A stretch of DNA of 64,000 nt, taken from Chryseobacterium candidae (GTDB taxonomy: Bacteria > Bacteroidota > Bacteroidia > Flavobacteriales > Weeksellaceae). Numbering within the stretch: the first letter of the stretch is position 1; each line of letters begins with the position of its first letter. The DNA lies in NCBI RefSeq assembly GCF_004916905.1, contig NZ_SDLV01000055.1:1-64000 (forward strand), in the 5' to 3' direction. The notes under the pieces are model-generated. The model did no database searches and had not been told where the DNA came from. It saw only the letters and a list, made by a program, of their open reading frames with translations. The translations under genes and the position numbers were made by a program. Shown piece after piece: positions 16,057-24,932 of the stretch.

Positions 16057-16506
16057 ATTAAACTGAGTTTGGTTTAAGAAAATTAAGATTTAAGCTTTTG
16101 GAAACCCGTATGAGTGTGAATGGGAGTCCTCTTCATCCTCATCATGTACGCAAGTTACTATACATTTCATGCTTAATGAGACATCACTTTAAAAGATGAA
16201 AATACGGAAAAACTATTCTTTATCACCTGAATAGCTTCCTTTTTTAGCTTCACAGATTCCATTCTGATTAAAATAGGACGTCATGTCCCGAATTCAGTTA
16301 AGTTAATAAACTTTAATTAAGTGAAAAGATGGATGCAGAAAAGCCCACTTGCGTTTTGAAAAAAAAACGATTTTAGAGCCGGGAAATTAATAATTTAATA
16401 TGGCTGTTCACAAAAAAAAATTAAAAAGAATAACAATCAATAAGGCTGAATGTAAACTTCCATGACTTTTAATTGTTGGAGAAAAAAGTTTTAACAGGTT
16501 TTAAAA
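16057..16506. other. Gene-free 450-bp spacer
   Basis: No gene can be supported. A minus-strand frame at about 16210-16284 could encode 23 residues ending CEAKKGSYSGDKE, which looks like the tail of an eroded gene, but nothing upstream continues it. The remainder is AT-rich with poly-A runs. Confidence 0.4.
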
Positions 16507-16540
16507 TACAATAAGCCGGACTTTACTCCGGCTTATTGTA
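16507..16540. terminator. Perfect hairpin terminator
   Basis: 14-bp arms TACAATAAGCCGGA and TCCGGCTTATTGTA with a 6-base loop, placed 11 bp after the stop of the minus-strand secreted protein. Confidence 0.8.
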
Positions 16541-16551
16541 TCTGTATCTCT

Positions 16552-17352
16552 TTAGATCTTTTGTATAGTAACATTGGTTACGTTTCCGCTTCCTGTACTT
16601 CCGCTTTCTGTTGCCAAAACGGTACAGCCCTGATTAGGTGATGCTGTAAAGCGAACCTGATAACCCGCATTTGGAATAATAAGAAGAGTGGTGTAATTCA
16701 TGAGTTCTCCTACTGTAGAAGAGGTTGCTGTTGCATTATAATGACTTCCGCGTCCTAAATAATCGGCATCAGGAACCGGTCTTACTCCAATTAATAACTG
16801 TGTGCCTGCAGGAGCACTGCCAAAACTGGCCTGCAATGTTACTAAATAGTTTCCGGCCTGATTAAACGTTAAAACTCCCGTACTTGTATTGTATGAATAA
16901 TAGGGTGAAGTAGATAATGGATTCCCAAATAGCAAGGTGCTTATTGACAGAGTCGTTAAATTCTGGTTTCCTGCTAATCTTGCATGGAATAACGAATATG
17001 CATTAAAATTTACTGTTTTTAAAACGCCATTTGCGTCCGCTACGACAAATCTGTCGGTTCCTCCGATACCAATGTTTGAATTAATATTACGAATTCTGGC
17101 ATTACCTGTTGCCAGATCAAACTTTTCTGTAGGATCTATCGTTCCAATGCCTAGATTTCCCCCTGAAGTTATGGCAACATCATTAGATTGTTGGGTAATT
17201 GTGGGGAGTCCGGATGCTGCATTATCTTTCGCTCCATCCACATGAAGAGTCGTCTGAGGGTTGCTGGTGTTAATTCCTACCTGTGCTTTTGGCATTATCG
17301 ATAGTGTACAAAATAATAATAAACTAGTTGCTTGAAATAGTTGCTTTTTCAT
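16552..17352 (-). CDS. Secreted protein with a VGINTxNPxxTLHVDG N-terminal motif
   Basis: 266 residues from the preferred ATG at 17352; an in-frame ATG at 17403 would add 17 residues ahead of an ordinary signal peptide and is unlikely. The signal peptide ends near KAQ. The mature protein opens with VGINTSNPQTTLHVDG and then GNLGIGTIDPTEKFDL. These short beta-repeats are common at the head of Chryseobacterium surface or fibre-like proteins and are shared with 45498 and 46855. The C-terminal 140 residues (YSYNTSTGVLTFNQAGNYLVTLQ and following) look like a C1q/TNF-type jelly roll. Function unknown; probably an extracellular or surface trimeric protein. Confidence 0.7.
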   Translation of the reverse strand: MKKQLFQATSLLLFCTLSIMPKAQVGINTSNPQTTLHVDGAKDNAASGLPTITQQSNDVAITSGGNLGIGTIDPTEKFDLATGNARIRNINSNIGIGGTDRFVVADANGVLKTVNFNAYSLFHARLAGNQNLTTLSISTLLFGNPLSTSPYYSYNTSTGVLTFNQAGNYLVTLQASFGSAPAGTQLLIGVRPVPDADYLGRGSHYNATATSSTVGELMNYTTLLIIPNAGYQVRFTASPNQGCTVLATESGSTGSGNVTNVTIQKI

Positions 17353-17543
17353 GATATTTTTAAATGTGTGTTTTTTTTGAAAAAAAACATTGTCAAAATT
17401 CATGCCGATTTATTTATTGATTATTTGTAAAATTGTGGTATATTTTGTTTATAATGTTAGTTTTTATATTTTTTTAATAAATTTAATTGTTTATTTGTGT
17501 TTTTTTATTATTTATAATTCAATATTGTGTTCTTTAATTAAAG

Positions 17544-17837
17544 TTAAATTATTTTTATTGTCACAATAATTACAGCCAGAACAATGCAAAATAAAGCGGT
17601 TAAAAATAAATAATCCGCAATAGTTTCAAATCTGTCAGTTCGCTTTTCATGTTTAGATCGGATGGCTAAGAAAGAAAAAAAGCAACTGAATGCAAAAAAC
17701 AGACATGCAATTCCTGCAAACTCATCCAAATACGTGCTATGGCTTATTTTTGATATTTTTAAAGAAGTAATAATTACCAGAGAAAATCCTAAAAGATTAC
17801 TGGATGCATTGAGAATATGAGACGATTTTTTTTCCAT
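17544..17837 (-). CDS. Small three-helix membrane protein
   Basis: 97 residues with three hydrophobic segments (about residues 13-27, 40-60 and 75-96) separated by a short basic loop KHEKRTDR. No family is recognised. It stands alone in AT-rich surroundings between a secreted protein gene and the E1 gene, so expression and function are uncertain. Confidence 0.6.
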   Translation of the reverse strand: MEKKSSHILNASSNLLGFSLVIITSLKISKISHSTYLDEFAGIACLFFAFSCFFSFLAIRSKHEKRTDRFETIADYLFLTALFCIVLAVIIVTIKII

Positions 17838-17974
17838 CTTTTACAATTTTTCTCAAAATAAAGCACAATTTTTTTTATTATCAAATTTTTAAAAAAGATT
17901 ATTAAAAATTAAAATTAATTTAAAAAGTGTATATTAGCAAAATACTTGAAGATTAAAAACTTTTTTACTTAGCT

Positions 17975-20407
17975 ATGCAAACAACCTATATTGAAACACA
18001 GGAAATATCCTTTCAAGATTTTAAAAATCAAATACTTGAAGATTACAGGTTAGGAAGGATCTCTCGTGAAATGTCTTATCTCGGAAGGAGAGAAGTACTT
18101 ACTGGAAAAGCTAAATTTGGAATTTTTGGGGATGGAAAAGAACTTCCTCAGCTTGCAATGGCGAAAGTTTTCAAAAATGGAGACTTCCGTTCAGGATATT
18201 ACAGGGATCAGACTTTTGCATTGGCAATAGATGCCTTAACGGTAGAAAGTTTCTTTGCGCAGATGTATGCAGATACCAGCGTGGAAAGAGAGCCTGCTTC
18301 AGCAGGAAGACAAATGAACGGGCATTTTGCAACAAGAAGTTTAAATGAAGACGGAAGCTGGAAAGATTTGACAGCTCAAAAAAATATTTCTTCCGATATT
18401 TCTCCTACAGCAGGACAAATGCCGAGATTGTTGGGATTAGCCCAGGCTTCAAATATCTATAAAAGCGTAAAATTTGACGGTTCAGAAAAATTCTCAAGAG
18501 AAGGAAACGAAATTGCCTTCGGAACTATTGGAGATGCTTCTACAGCAGAGGGACACTTCTGGGAAACTCTGAATGCAGCATGTGCTCTTCAGGTTCCAAT
18601 GATTGTTTCCATCTGGGATGACGGATACGGAATTTCAGTTCCTACGAAAAATCAGAGAGCAAAAGCTGATATCAGTGAAATGCTAAGCGGTTTCCAGAGA
18701 AAAGAGGGAGAAAATCAGGGTTGTGAGATCATCCAGGTAAGAGCTTGGGATTATCCGGCATTATTAGATGCTTATGCTAAAGCAGAACATTTTGCAAGAA
18801 CAGAAAGTGTACCGGTGGTAGTGCATGTAGTAGATGTTACACAACCTCAGGGACACTCTACATCAGGATCTCACGAAAGATATAAAAATGAAGACCGTCT
18901 GGCTTGGGAAGCTGAGTATGACGGCCTGGCAAAATTCAAAGAGTGGATTCTGAACTATTCTATCGAAATTGATGGAAAAGAAGAAGTGATTGCTACCGCT
19001 GAAGAACTGAAGGCTATAGACGAAGAAGCGAAAAAAGCAGCAAAAGCAGGACAGAAAACAGCCTGGGAAAACTATCAGAAAGCTATTTCGGAACTTATTA
19101 AGTCTGTTTTACCTTTAGTAGAAAACCTTAAAGGACAGAATGCTGAAGTTGAAAATTATATCGCTCATTTCAACAAATTGGTTTCAAAAGCTAAGAAAGA
19201 TATCTTCCATCTGGTAAGACAAACTTTACTGGCGACAAGAGGAACAAATTCTGCAGAAAGAAATCAGCTGATGCAGAAATATAACGAAGTAGCTGCTGTT
19301 GAAAAAGATAATTATTCTTCTCACTTATACTCTCAATCTCAATGGAAGGCTGAAAATGTTCAGGAAATCAAGCCTGTCTATTCTGACAGTTCTGAAGATG
19401 TGGACGGAAGAGTAGTGATCAGAAACAATTTTGACAAAATTTTTGAAAAATATCCTGAAACTTTAATCTTTGGAGAAGATACCGGAAATATCGGAGACGT
19501 CAATCAGGGATTGGAAGGAATGCAGGAAAAATACGGTGCTTTACGTATCGCTGACACAGGAATTCGTGAAGCAACGATTCTTGGACAGGGAATTGGTATG
19601 GCAATGCGAGGCTTAAGGCCAATCGCTGAAATCCAGTACTTAGACTATGTTCTTTACTGTTTGCAGGGAATGAGTGATGACCTGGCAACGGTACACTACA
19701 GAACCAAAGGAGGTCAGAAAGCTCCATTGATCATCAGAACAAGAGGGCACAGATTAGAAGGAATCTGGCATTCAGGTTCTCCAATGGCCGGTATTCTGAA
19801 TCTTTCTAAAGGTATTCTTGTTTTGGTACCTAGAAACCTTACTAAAGCTGCCGGATTCTATAACACGATGCTTCAGGCTGACGAACCTGCAATCATCGTA
19901 GAATGTCTGAACGGATACAGATTAAAAGAAAAACAACCGGATAACTTAGGCGAATTCACTGTTCCTGTAGGGAAAATTGAAGTTACAAAAGAAGGAAAAG
20001 ATGTTACCTTGGTCACTTATGGTTCTACCTGGAGAATTGTAACGGAAGCTGCCAACGAATTGGAAAAAATAGGAATTTCTGCAGAAGTGATTGATATTCA
20101 GTCATTGATTCCTTTCGATTTATCTCACGAAATTGCTGAAAGTGTTAAGAAAACCAATAGATTAGTCGTGATTGACGAAGATGTGGAAGGAGGAACTACA
20201 GGATTCATCTTACAGCAGATTCTTGAAAAGCAAAAAGCATTCAGATACCTGGATTCAGATCCGTTAACGATCTCTGCAAATGATCACAGACCTGCCTATG
20301 CAAGTGATGGTGACTATTTCAGCAAGCCGTCTGCAGACGATATGGTAGAAAAGATCTATGCCATGTTTAATGAAACAAATCCTCAGAAATATCCGGCGAT
20401 ATTTTAA
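17975..20407 (+). CDS. 2-oxoacid dehydrogenase E1, fused alpha and beta subunits (branched-chain type)
   Basis: 810 residues. The N-terminal half is E1 alpha, with the thiamine-diphosphate motif GDASTAEGHFWETLNAA near residue 189 and the phosphorylation-loop-like SHERYKNEDR near 307. The C-terminal half, from about residue 470, is E1 beta with FGEDTGNIGDVNQG, GIREATILGQGIGMAMRG and VIDIQSLIPFD. The fusion is usual in Flavobacteriia and is normally annotated as the 2-oxoisovalerate (branched-chain) dehydrogenase that feeds branched fatty-acid synthesis. The E2 gene is not adjacent. The lpdA at 48742 could supply E3. A terminator follows. Confidence 0.9.
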   Translation: MQTTYIETQEISFQDFKNQILEDYRLGRISREMSYLGRREVLTGKAKFGIFGDGKELPQLAMAKVFKNGDFRSGYYRDQTFALAIDALTVESFFAQMYADTSVEREPASAGRQMNGHFATRSLNEDGSWKDLTAQKNISSDISPTAGQMPRLLGLAQASNIYKSVKFDGSEKFSREGNEIAFGTIGDASTAEGHFWETLNAACALQVPMIVSIWDDGYGISVPTKNQRAKADISEMLSGFQRKEGENQGCEIIQVRAWDYPALLDAYAKAEHFARTESVPVVVHVVDVTQPQGHSTSGSHERYKNEDRLAWEAEYDGLAKFKEWILNYSIEIDGKEEVIATAEELKAIDEEAKKAAKAGQKTAWENYQKAISELIKSVLPLVENLKGQNAEVENYIAHFNKLVSKAKKDIFHLVRQTLLATRGTNSAERNQLMQKYNEVAAVEKDNYSSHLYSQSQWKAENVQEIKPVYSDSSEDVDGRVVIRNNFDKIFEKYPETLIFGEDTGNIGDVNQGLEGMQEKYGALRIADTGIREATILGQGIGMAMRGLRPIAEIQYLDYVLYCLQGMSDDLATVHYRTKGGQKAPLIIRTRGHRLEGIWHSGSPMAGILNLSKGILVLVPRNLTKAAGFYNTMLQADEPAIIVECLNGYRLKEKQPDNLGEFTVPVGKIEVTKEGKDVTLVTYGSTWRIVTEAANELEKIGISAEVIDIQSLIPFDLSHEIAESVKKTNRLVVIDEDVEGGTTGFILQQILEKQKAFRYLDSDPLTISANDHRPAYASDGDYFSKPSADDMVEKIYAMFNETNPQKYPAIF

Positions 20408-20427
20408 TTGGGATTTTAGATAAATAT

Positions 20428-20458
20428 AAAACCGCTTCCTTTTTGGGGAGCGGTTTTT
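20428..20458 (+). terminator. Terminator after the E1 fusion gene
   Basis: Stem AAAACCGCTTCC/GGGAGCGGTTTTT with a T tail, 20 bp after the E1 stop codon. Confidence 0.8.
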
Positions 20459-20493
20459 AATTTATATTTGTCTGAATCATTCCATAATAAATC

Positions 20494-20835
20494 ATGAAAA
20501 TCAGGATCTTATATTTAATACTAATAATTATAAGTTGTAAAAAAGCGGAAAAAAAAGAAGTTTTGCTGGCAGACAGGGAAGCTCCTTTAGGTTGGATTTA
20601 TTTGAAAATGTATGATGATAGCAGTTTTGAATTCATTTCTCAGGGAATGGTGCGTGATAAAGATGTATATAACGGAAGCTATCAACTAAAAAATGATACT
20701 CTTTCTTTTAAATACAAAGATTCAATTCCTAAAGCAGGTTCAAAAGCTGTAATAACGAAAGGATTTGTAAATTATATCAATGGTAGTTATCATGAAAGTG
20801 TTCAAATAAAACTTAATAAACTGACCATCAAATAA
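20494..20835 (+). CDS. Small lipoprotein of unknown function
   Basis: 113 residues with a lipoprotein signal: hydrophobic residues 4-13 and lipobox IISC with Cys15. The mature part is short and beta-rich (DDSSFEFIS, NGSYQLKNDTLSFKY). A similar layout, short lipoprotein with a SFEF or TFEF strand and a GxYxLxxDxL strand, occurs at 59528, which may be a distant relative. It converges with the HxlR gene, the two coding regions overlapping by 8 bp at their ends. Confidence 0.7.
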   Translation: MKIRILYLILIIISCKKAEKKEVLLADREAPLGWIYLKMYDDSSFEFISQGMVRDKDVYNGSYQLKNDTLSFKYKDSIPKAGSKAVITKGFVNYINGSYHESVQIKLNKLTIK

Positions 20836-21217
20836 CAATCTTTTGTATTTTCTTACTTTCCATAATCATTTTACAATCCTTCTCTTTCTCAGGATCATAG
20901 ACATGATATTTCGTTTCCCATTCTTCTAATTGGTACAAAATAGGCAACAATGCCAATCCTTTTTCTGTAAGAGAATATTCTACCCGAGGTGGAAGTTCTT
21001 TAAACTCTTCACGAATCACCAGTCCATCAGCTTCCATCTCCCTCAGCTGATCAGTCAGAACCTTTCTGGAAATGACATTAATGCGTACTGCCAGTTCTCC
21101 AAAACGTAACTTCCTGTCTTTAATAACAAGAACAATAATAGGCTTCCATTTGCTTCCCAGAGCGGCCATTGCCTTACCCAGAGGACAGCTGTATTGCATT
21201 AATTCATTCTTTTTCAT
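20828..21217 (-). CDS. HxlR-family transcriptional regulator with conserved N-terminal Cys
   Basis: 129 residues. It has the winged-helix HxlR/DUF24 pattern, CPLGKAMAALGSKWK near residues 11-25, RFGELAVRI near 39 and VISRKVLTDQLREMEADGL near 48-66. Cys11 corresponds to the redox- or electrophile-sensing Cys of YodB/HypR-type members. It is transcribed away from the Old Yellow Enzyme gene. HxlR proteins of this kind commonly repress a divergent flavin oxidoreductase and release it when the Cys reacts with quinones or aldehydes; that role here is inferred from layout. The GTTAC repeats in the shared spacer are the probable binding sites. Confidence 0.85.
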   Translation of the reverse strand: MKKNELMQYSCPLGKAMAALGSKWKPIIVLVIKDRKLRFGELAVRINVISRKVLTDQLREMEADGLVIREEFKELPPRVEYSLTEKGLALLPILYQLEEWETKYHVYDPEKEKDCKMIMESKKIQKIVI

Positions 21218-21262
21218 AGAGAGATCTTTATTTTAATACCATATGAAACCGGAATTTCATGT

Positions 21263-21359
21263 GTTACTTTGATGTTACTAATGTAGGTTACTGCGAAGTT
21301 ACCACTATTTTTTTAATAAAAGATACAAAAGTAAACTATTATTAGTTACTTTGTGTAAC
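21263..21359. promoter_or_regulatory. Array of GTTAC operators between hxlR and the Old Yellow Enzyme gene
   Basis: Four direct GTTAC copies begin at 21263, 21274, 21287 and 21298, a spacing of 11, 13 and 11 bp, close to one helical turn each. A palindrome GTTACTTTGTGTAAC is at 21345-21359. Its TTACTTTG portion is a near match to a -7 element, 30 bp before the oxidoreductase ATG. The placement suits binding of the divergent HxlR regulator, with the palindrome overlapping the target promoter. Confidence 0.55.
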
Positions 21360-21382
21360 AATTATAAAATATAAATTTAAAT

Positions 21383-22444
21383 ATGAGCACATCATCATTA
21401 TTTAAACCATTTCAATACAGGAATTTACATCTTAAAAATAGAATTGTAATGGCTCCAATGACCAGAGCACAATCTGACAATGGAGTTCCAACCCAAAACA
21501 TCGCAGATTATTATGGAAGGAGAGCCGCCTCAGAAGTAGGACTGATTCTTTCTGAAGGAACTGTGATCAACAGACCGGGATCAAAAAACTTGCAGAACAT
21601 TCCTGATTTCTATGGTACAGAAGCTTTAAACGGCTGGAAAAATGTCATTGATACTGTACATCAGAATGGAGGTAAAATGGGTCCTCAGATCTGGCACGTA
21701 GGGGATACAAGAATGTCCGAAGACTATCCGTTGGTTCCAATGGAAAAGGCTTCCACAATGACGATTGAGGATATTCAGGATACCATTGCGCAGTTTGCAG
21801 TATCAGCAAAATCAGCAAAAGACCTTGGTTTCGACTGTCTTGAAATTCATGGCGCTCACGGATACCTTATCGACCAGTTTTTCTGGGAAGTTACCAATAC
21901 AAGGACTGACGAATACGGTGGTAAAACATTAAAAGAAAGAAGCAGATTTGCTGTTGAAGTCGTAAAAGCAATCAGAGCAGCAGTAGGAGAGGACTTTACC
22001 ATTATCATCCGTCTTTCTCAGTGGAAGCAGCAGGATTATAAAACCAGACTGGCATTTACTTCAGGCGAGATGGAAGACTGGTTATTACCATTAAAAGAAG
22101 CTGGAGTAGACATTTTCCACTGTTCACAGCGTCGTTTCTGGGAGCCGGAATTTGAAGGCTCTGATTTAAACTTTGCAGGATGGGCAAAAAAAATTACAGG
22201 GCAGCCAACCATTACAGTAGGTTCTGTAGGCTTGAACGGAGATTTCCTTAATGCTTTTGCAGGGCAGGGAACAGAAAAAAGTGATCTTACGGAACTGATC
22301 AGAAGACTTGACAATGAGGAATTTGATCTGGTTGCAGTAGGAAGAGCTATTTTACAGGACTACCAGTGGGTACAGAAGATCAAAGACGGAAATACGGAGG
22401 CTCTTCTGGACTTTTCAGCAGAAAGTATGGGCATTTTATTTTAA
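21383..22444 (+). CDS. Old Yellow Enzyme family NADH:flavin oxidoreductase
   Basis: 353 residues, an FMN-dependent TIM-barrel ene-reductase that reduces the C=C bond of enones, quinones and similar electrophiles. Family blocks are NRIVMAPMTRAQ near residue 19, a QIWHVGD segment near 100, DCLEIHGAHGYLIDQFFWE near 153-171 holding the active-site HGAH, and DLVAVGRAILQDYQW near 315. The canonical HxxN substrate-binding pair appears as HGAH, as in some OYE classes. Divergent from the HxlR regulator, which probably controls it. A terminator lies about 150 bp downstream. Confidence 0.9.
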   Translation: MSTSSLFKPFQYRNLHLKNRIVMAPMTRAQSDNGVPTQNIADYYGRRAASEVGLILSEGTVINRPGSKNLQNIPDFYGTEALNGWKNVIDTVHQNGGKMGPQIWHVGDTRMSEDYPLVPMEKASTMTIEDIQDTIAQFAVSAKSAKDLGFDCLEIHGAHGYLIDQFFWEVTNTRTDEYGGKTLKERSRFAVEVVKAIRAAVGEDFTIIIRLSQWKQQDYKTRLAFTSGEMEDWLLPLKEAGVDIFHCSQRRFWEPEFEGSDLNFAGWAKKITGQPTITVGSVGLNGDFLNAFAGQGTEKSDLTELIRRLDNEEFDLVAVGRAILQDYQWVQKIKDGNTEALLDFSAESMGILF

Positions 22445-22593
22445 TATCAATAATGAATATAAACTCGTTTCGAAGTCGATTTTTTTAACAGCATAATTTA
22501 TTCACTTTTCGAAGCAGAATTGATTATTCAACCAGATATTAAATCAGCATAATTAACTTTATTTTATATTTAATTTTCACCTATTTATTAAAG

Positions 22594-22627
22594 AACCCGA
22601 TTTCAGAATTTCTGAAACCGGGTTTTG
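22594..22627. terminator. Hairpin terminator between convergent genes
   Basis: The stem around AACCCGATTTCAGA and TCTGAAACCGGGTT with a short loop and T tail lies between the Old Yellow Enzyme gene and the minus-strand peptide gene and can serve both. Confidence 0.7.
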
Positions 22628-22653
22628 TTAATTGTAAATGGTTCTAAGTGATT

Positions 22654-22812
22654 TTAAGGACATCCTATTGTATCCAATACACACTTCCATCGAGATGGAA
22701 TCCCATTTTTGCCAGGAATGTAGCAGGCTGTTGTTCCGCCCGGACAATCAGGAGCATTTCCTCCATTAATTTTCTTTAAATCTGTCTTAGATAATTTTCT
22801 TAGATTTTTCAT
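22654..22812 (-). CDS. Double-glycine-leader peptide (bacteriocin-like), 52 residues
   Basis: A 52-codon frame with the leader MKNLRKLSKTDLKKINGG, the LxxLSxxELxxIxGG pattern of leaders cut by C39 peptidase-ABC exporters. After the GG comes a 34-residue core with four Cys (23, 30, 44, 51) and several Gly and Pro, consistent with two disulfides. Peptides with nearly this leader are common in Chryseobacterium, where they are called bacteriocin-like; their activity is mostly unproven. No C39 exporter or modification enzyme lies in the window. The nearest gene is a papain-like peptidase, also on the minus strand but with a terminator between. The leader assignment is strong; antibacterial activity is unproven. 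Confidence 0.78.
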   Translation of the reverse strand: MKNLRKLSKTDLKKINGGNAPDCPGGTTACYIPGKNGIPSRWKCVLDTIGCP

Positions 22813-22916
22813 ACTTAATAATTTGTTGATTCATACAAATATAATATTTTTTGAAAGCGAAAAAATAATTTGTGCCAAAATGTGAAATATACTCTTTCAA
22901 AGACAATATACAATAA

Positions 22917-22945
22917 ACCCGCTCCCGGAATTTCCGGGAGCGGGT
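22917..22945. terminator. Strong GC-rich hairpin terminator
   Basis: Perfect arms ACCCGCTCCCGGAA and its complement, 60 bp after the stop of the minus-strand C1 peptidase. It separates that gene from the bacteriocin-like peptide gene. Confidence 0.8.
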
Positions 22946-23004
22946 GTTAACAGATTTAAATATCTAAAACTGCCCTTTAAACAGGCAGAAATGATTTCTT
23001 TATC

Positions 23005-24207
23005 TTATAAACCAATGCTTTTAGTTGGTTTCAGTTGTTTTAAGATGCTTTTAGGGATGGCATTCTTGTGAACAAGGATCGCTGTTGACTTGTATTCAAC
23101 ATAAGGTCTTGTTACATAAAGGTATCCGGCAAAATCATTGGTTACTCCCCATGAGTTTTTTACCATATAATACTCTTTACCCGTTTGATCTTTTGCCAAA
23201 CCTACGATATGCATACCATGGTCATCCGTTGTAGAAAGGTTATTAAGTGCTTTCTGACGCATGTCTTCAGTGATGGTTTTATCTTTTTTAGGCTCTGTAA
23301 ACAAAGTCTGTTTGTTCTCTGCAGTTATTTGGTCAAGGTCCATATCCGGAACATAAGCTACACCGTTTTTATAAGAGAAGTAAGGCTCAGAAACATCAGT
23401 TGCCCAACCTACAGAATATCCTTTATTTACAGCATTGTCAATGATTGCAGTAAGGTCTTTCATCGGAACATTCCAGTCAGAATCGTGGCTCCAGTTATCA
23501 GGAATCGGAACTACAAATTTCTGAAAATACGGATAATCTTTATAGGAAGATAATTCCACATAATCTTCAGGATTGATTCCTACCACTTCCTTAGCAAATG
23601 TTTTCGGAGTGTAGTTTTTCCCTTCATACGTAAAGTTGGCTGGTACTTTTCCTAAATATTCATCAAGAATAGCATCTACAGAATCCATCCAGTTATCTGT
23701 CAGTTTTCCTTTTGAGGAAGCCTGAACAAGGCTGTCAAGAACCGGCTTCAGTTTGCCTTGCATTTCTTTGAAGTTGTTGGTTGTTTGTCCGGATTTTAAT
23801 CCGGTATAAACATCCTGAGGAACCGCACCATACTTCTTGTACATATTGATTACGTCGTGAAGTTCTCCTCCGTCACCCCAGCTGATAGCGCCGTTATTCA
23901 AAACATATAATTTTGCCTTATCGTGGTAAGAGTTTCTTGCCGTAAAGATTTCAGCAAGATCCACAGGTTTTTTGCCCATTCTCTGCGTTTCAGATTCAAG
24001 GAAAGAGTTTCCTGAGTAGCTCCAGCAAGTTCCTGATGAACCCTGGTTCTTTACAGAAGTTGCACCCACATCTTTTAACGTTGTGAACTGAAAATTAGCA
24101 TTTTGTGATTGGTTGTTTTTTAACTTGTTGATTAAGTCATCTTGGGCAAACATCATACTTCCTGCAGACAAAACAAAAAGTAATGATGCAATTTTGGCAT
24201 TTTTCAT
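23005..24207 (-). CDS. Secreted C1 family cysteine peptidase (bleomycin hydrolase/aminopeptidase C-like)
   Basis: 400 residues. A signal peptide ending near MMFAQ is followed by a papain-fold peptidase with Gln55 and Cys61 in NQGSSGTCWSYS, His333 in DHGMHIVGL and Asn351 in VKNSWG, so the active site is complete. The long insert between the Cys and His halves and the HGMH motif place it with the bleomycin-hydrolase/PepC branch. The signal peptide is unusual for that normally cytoplasmic branch, but secreted versions are frequent in Bacteroidota. It is divergent from the sigma-factor operon across 195 bp. A strong terminator follows. Confidence 0.88.
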   Translation of the reverse strand: MKNAKIASLLFVLSAGSMMFAQDDLINKLKNNQSQNANFQFTTLKDVGATSVKNQGSSGTCWSYSGNSFLESETQRMGKKPVDLAEIFTARNSYHDKAKLYVLNNGAISWGDGGELHDVINMYKKYGAVPQDVYTGLKSGQTTNNFKEMQGKLKPVLDSLVQASSKGKLTDNWMDSVDAILDEYLGKVPANFTYEGKNYTPKTFAKEVVGINPEDYVELSSYKDYPYFQKFVVPIPDNWSHDSDWNVPMKDLTAIIDNAVNKGYSVGWATDVSEPYFSYKNGVAYVPDMDLDQITAENKQTLFTEPKKDKTITEDMRQKALNNLSTTDDHGMHIVGLAKDQTGKEYYMVKNSWGVTNDFAGYLYVTRPYVEYKSTAILVHKNAIPKSILKQLKPTKSIGL

Positions 24208-24401
24208 TACTATAAAAAGATTATTTATATTAAGAGTCGTTGATAATAGAGATTTGTTACAGATGGAAAAGTTAAATTTGAAATTAAGAAAAATAAAAAA
24301 ATTAATAATATAGGCTCATTTATCCCTTTACTCAAAAAAAGTTGATCATGTTTCCAACTCTTATAAAAGTTTCTGCATCTATAATAATATAACTCCTGAC
24401 T

Positions 24402-24920
24402 ATGGAACAAGAATTATTATTGGAATGTCAGCGTAACAACCGCAACGCCCAGCGGAAAGTTTACGAGAAAATGGCGGGCAGGCTTTATTCAGTCTGCAGA
24501 CGTTATTTGAAAAATGACGAAGACATAGAAGAAGTCTTGGCTGATACATTCTACAAGATCTTCACGAAAATTACCCAGCTCCAGAATGCAGATACATTTG
24601 AAGTATGGGCAAGAAAAATTGCTGTAAATGAATGTCTGCAGAAATTAAGATCCAACAAAGGGATGTTTATTTCCCTGGAAGAAAATTTCAATAATCATTC
24701 TGAAGGAACTACAGAAAACCTTTCTCTGGAAAAAGATATTCTGAGCTTACTGAATTTTCTCCCGGAAGGCTGCAGAGCCATCTTTAATCTTTTTGCTATT
24801 GAAGGATATCCTCATAAGGAAATAGCCACCATGCTTTCCATTAGCGAAGGAACATCAAAATCACAGCTCAATTTTGCACGAAAAAAGCTGCAGGAACTTC
24901 TCGTGAATCAAAACATTTAA
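24402..24920 (+). CDS. ECF RNA polymerase sigma factor
   Basis: 172 residues with the two ECF domains. Sigma-2 covers about residues 10-75, with YSVCRRYLKNDEDIEEVLADTFYKIF. Sigma-4 covers about 115-165, with LPEGCRAIFNLFAIEGYPHKEIATMLSISEG, the helix-turn-helix that reads the -35 region. The gene directly downstream (12 bp) encodes a membrane protein with an anti-sigma-like N-terminus, the usual ECF/anti-sigma arrangement. It heads an apparent four-gene operon running to 34606. Confidence 0.92.
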   Translation: MEQELLLECQRNNRNAQRKVYEKMAGRLYSVCRRYLKNDEDIEEVLADTFYKIFTKITQLQNADTFEVWARKIAVNECLQKLRSNKGMFISLEENFNNHSEGTTENLSLEKDILSLLNFLPEGCRAIFNLFAIEGYPHKEIATMLSISEGTSKSQLNFARKKLQELLVNQNI

Positions 24921-24932
24921 ACTTTTACAACA

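Noticed and set aside
16210..16284. 23-codon minus-strand frame ending CEAKKGSYSGDKE
   Set aside because: Too short and without an upstream continuation or promoter. It may be the tail of an eroded gene, but cannot be supported.
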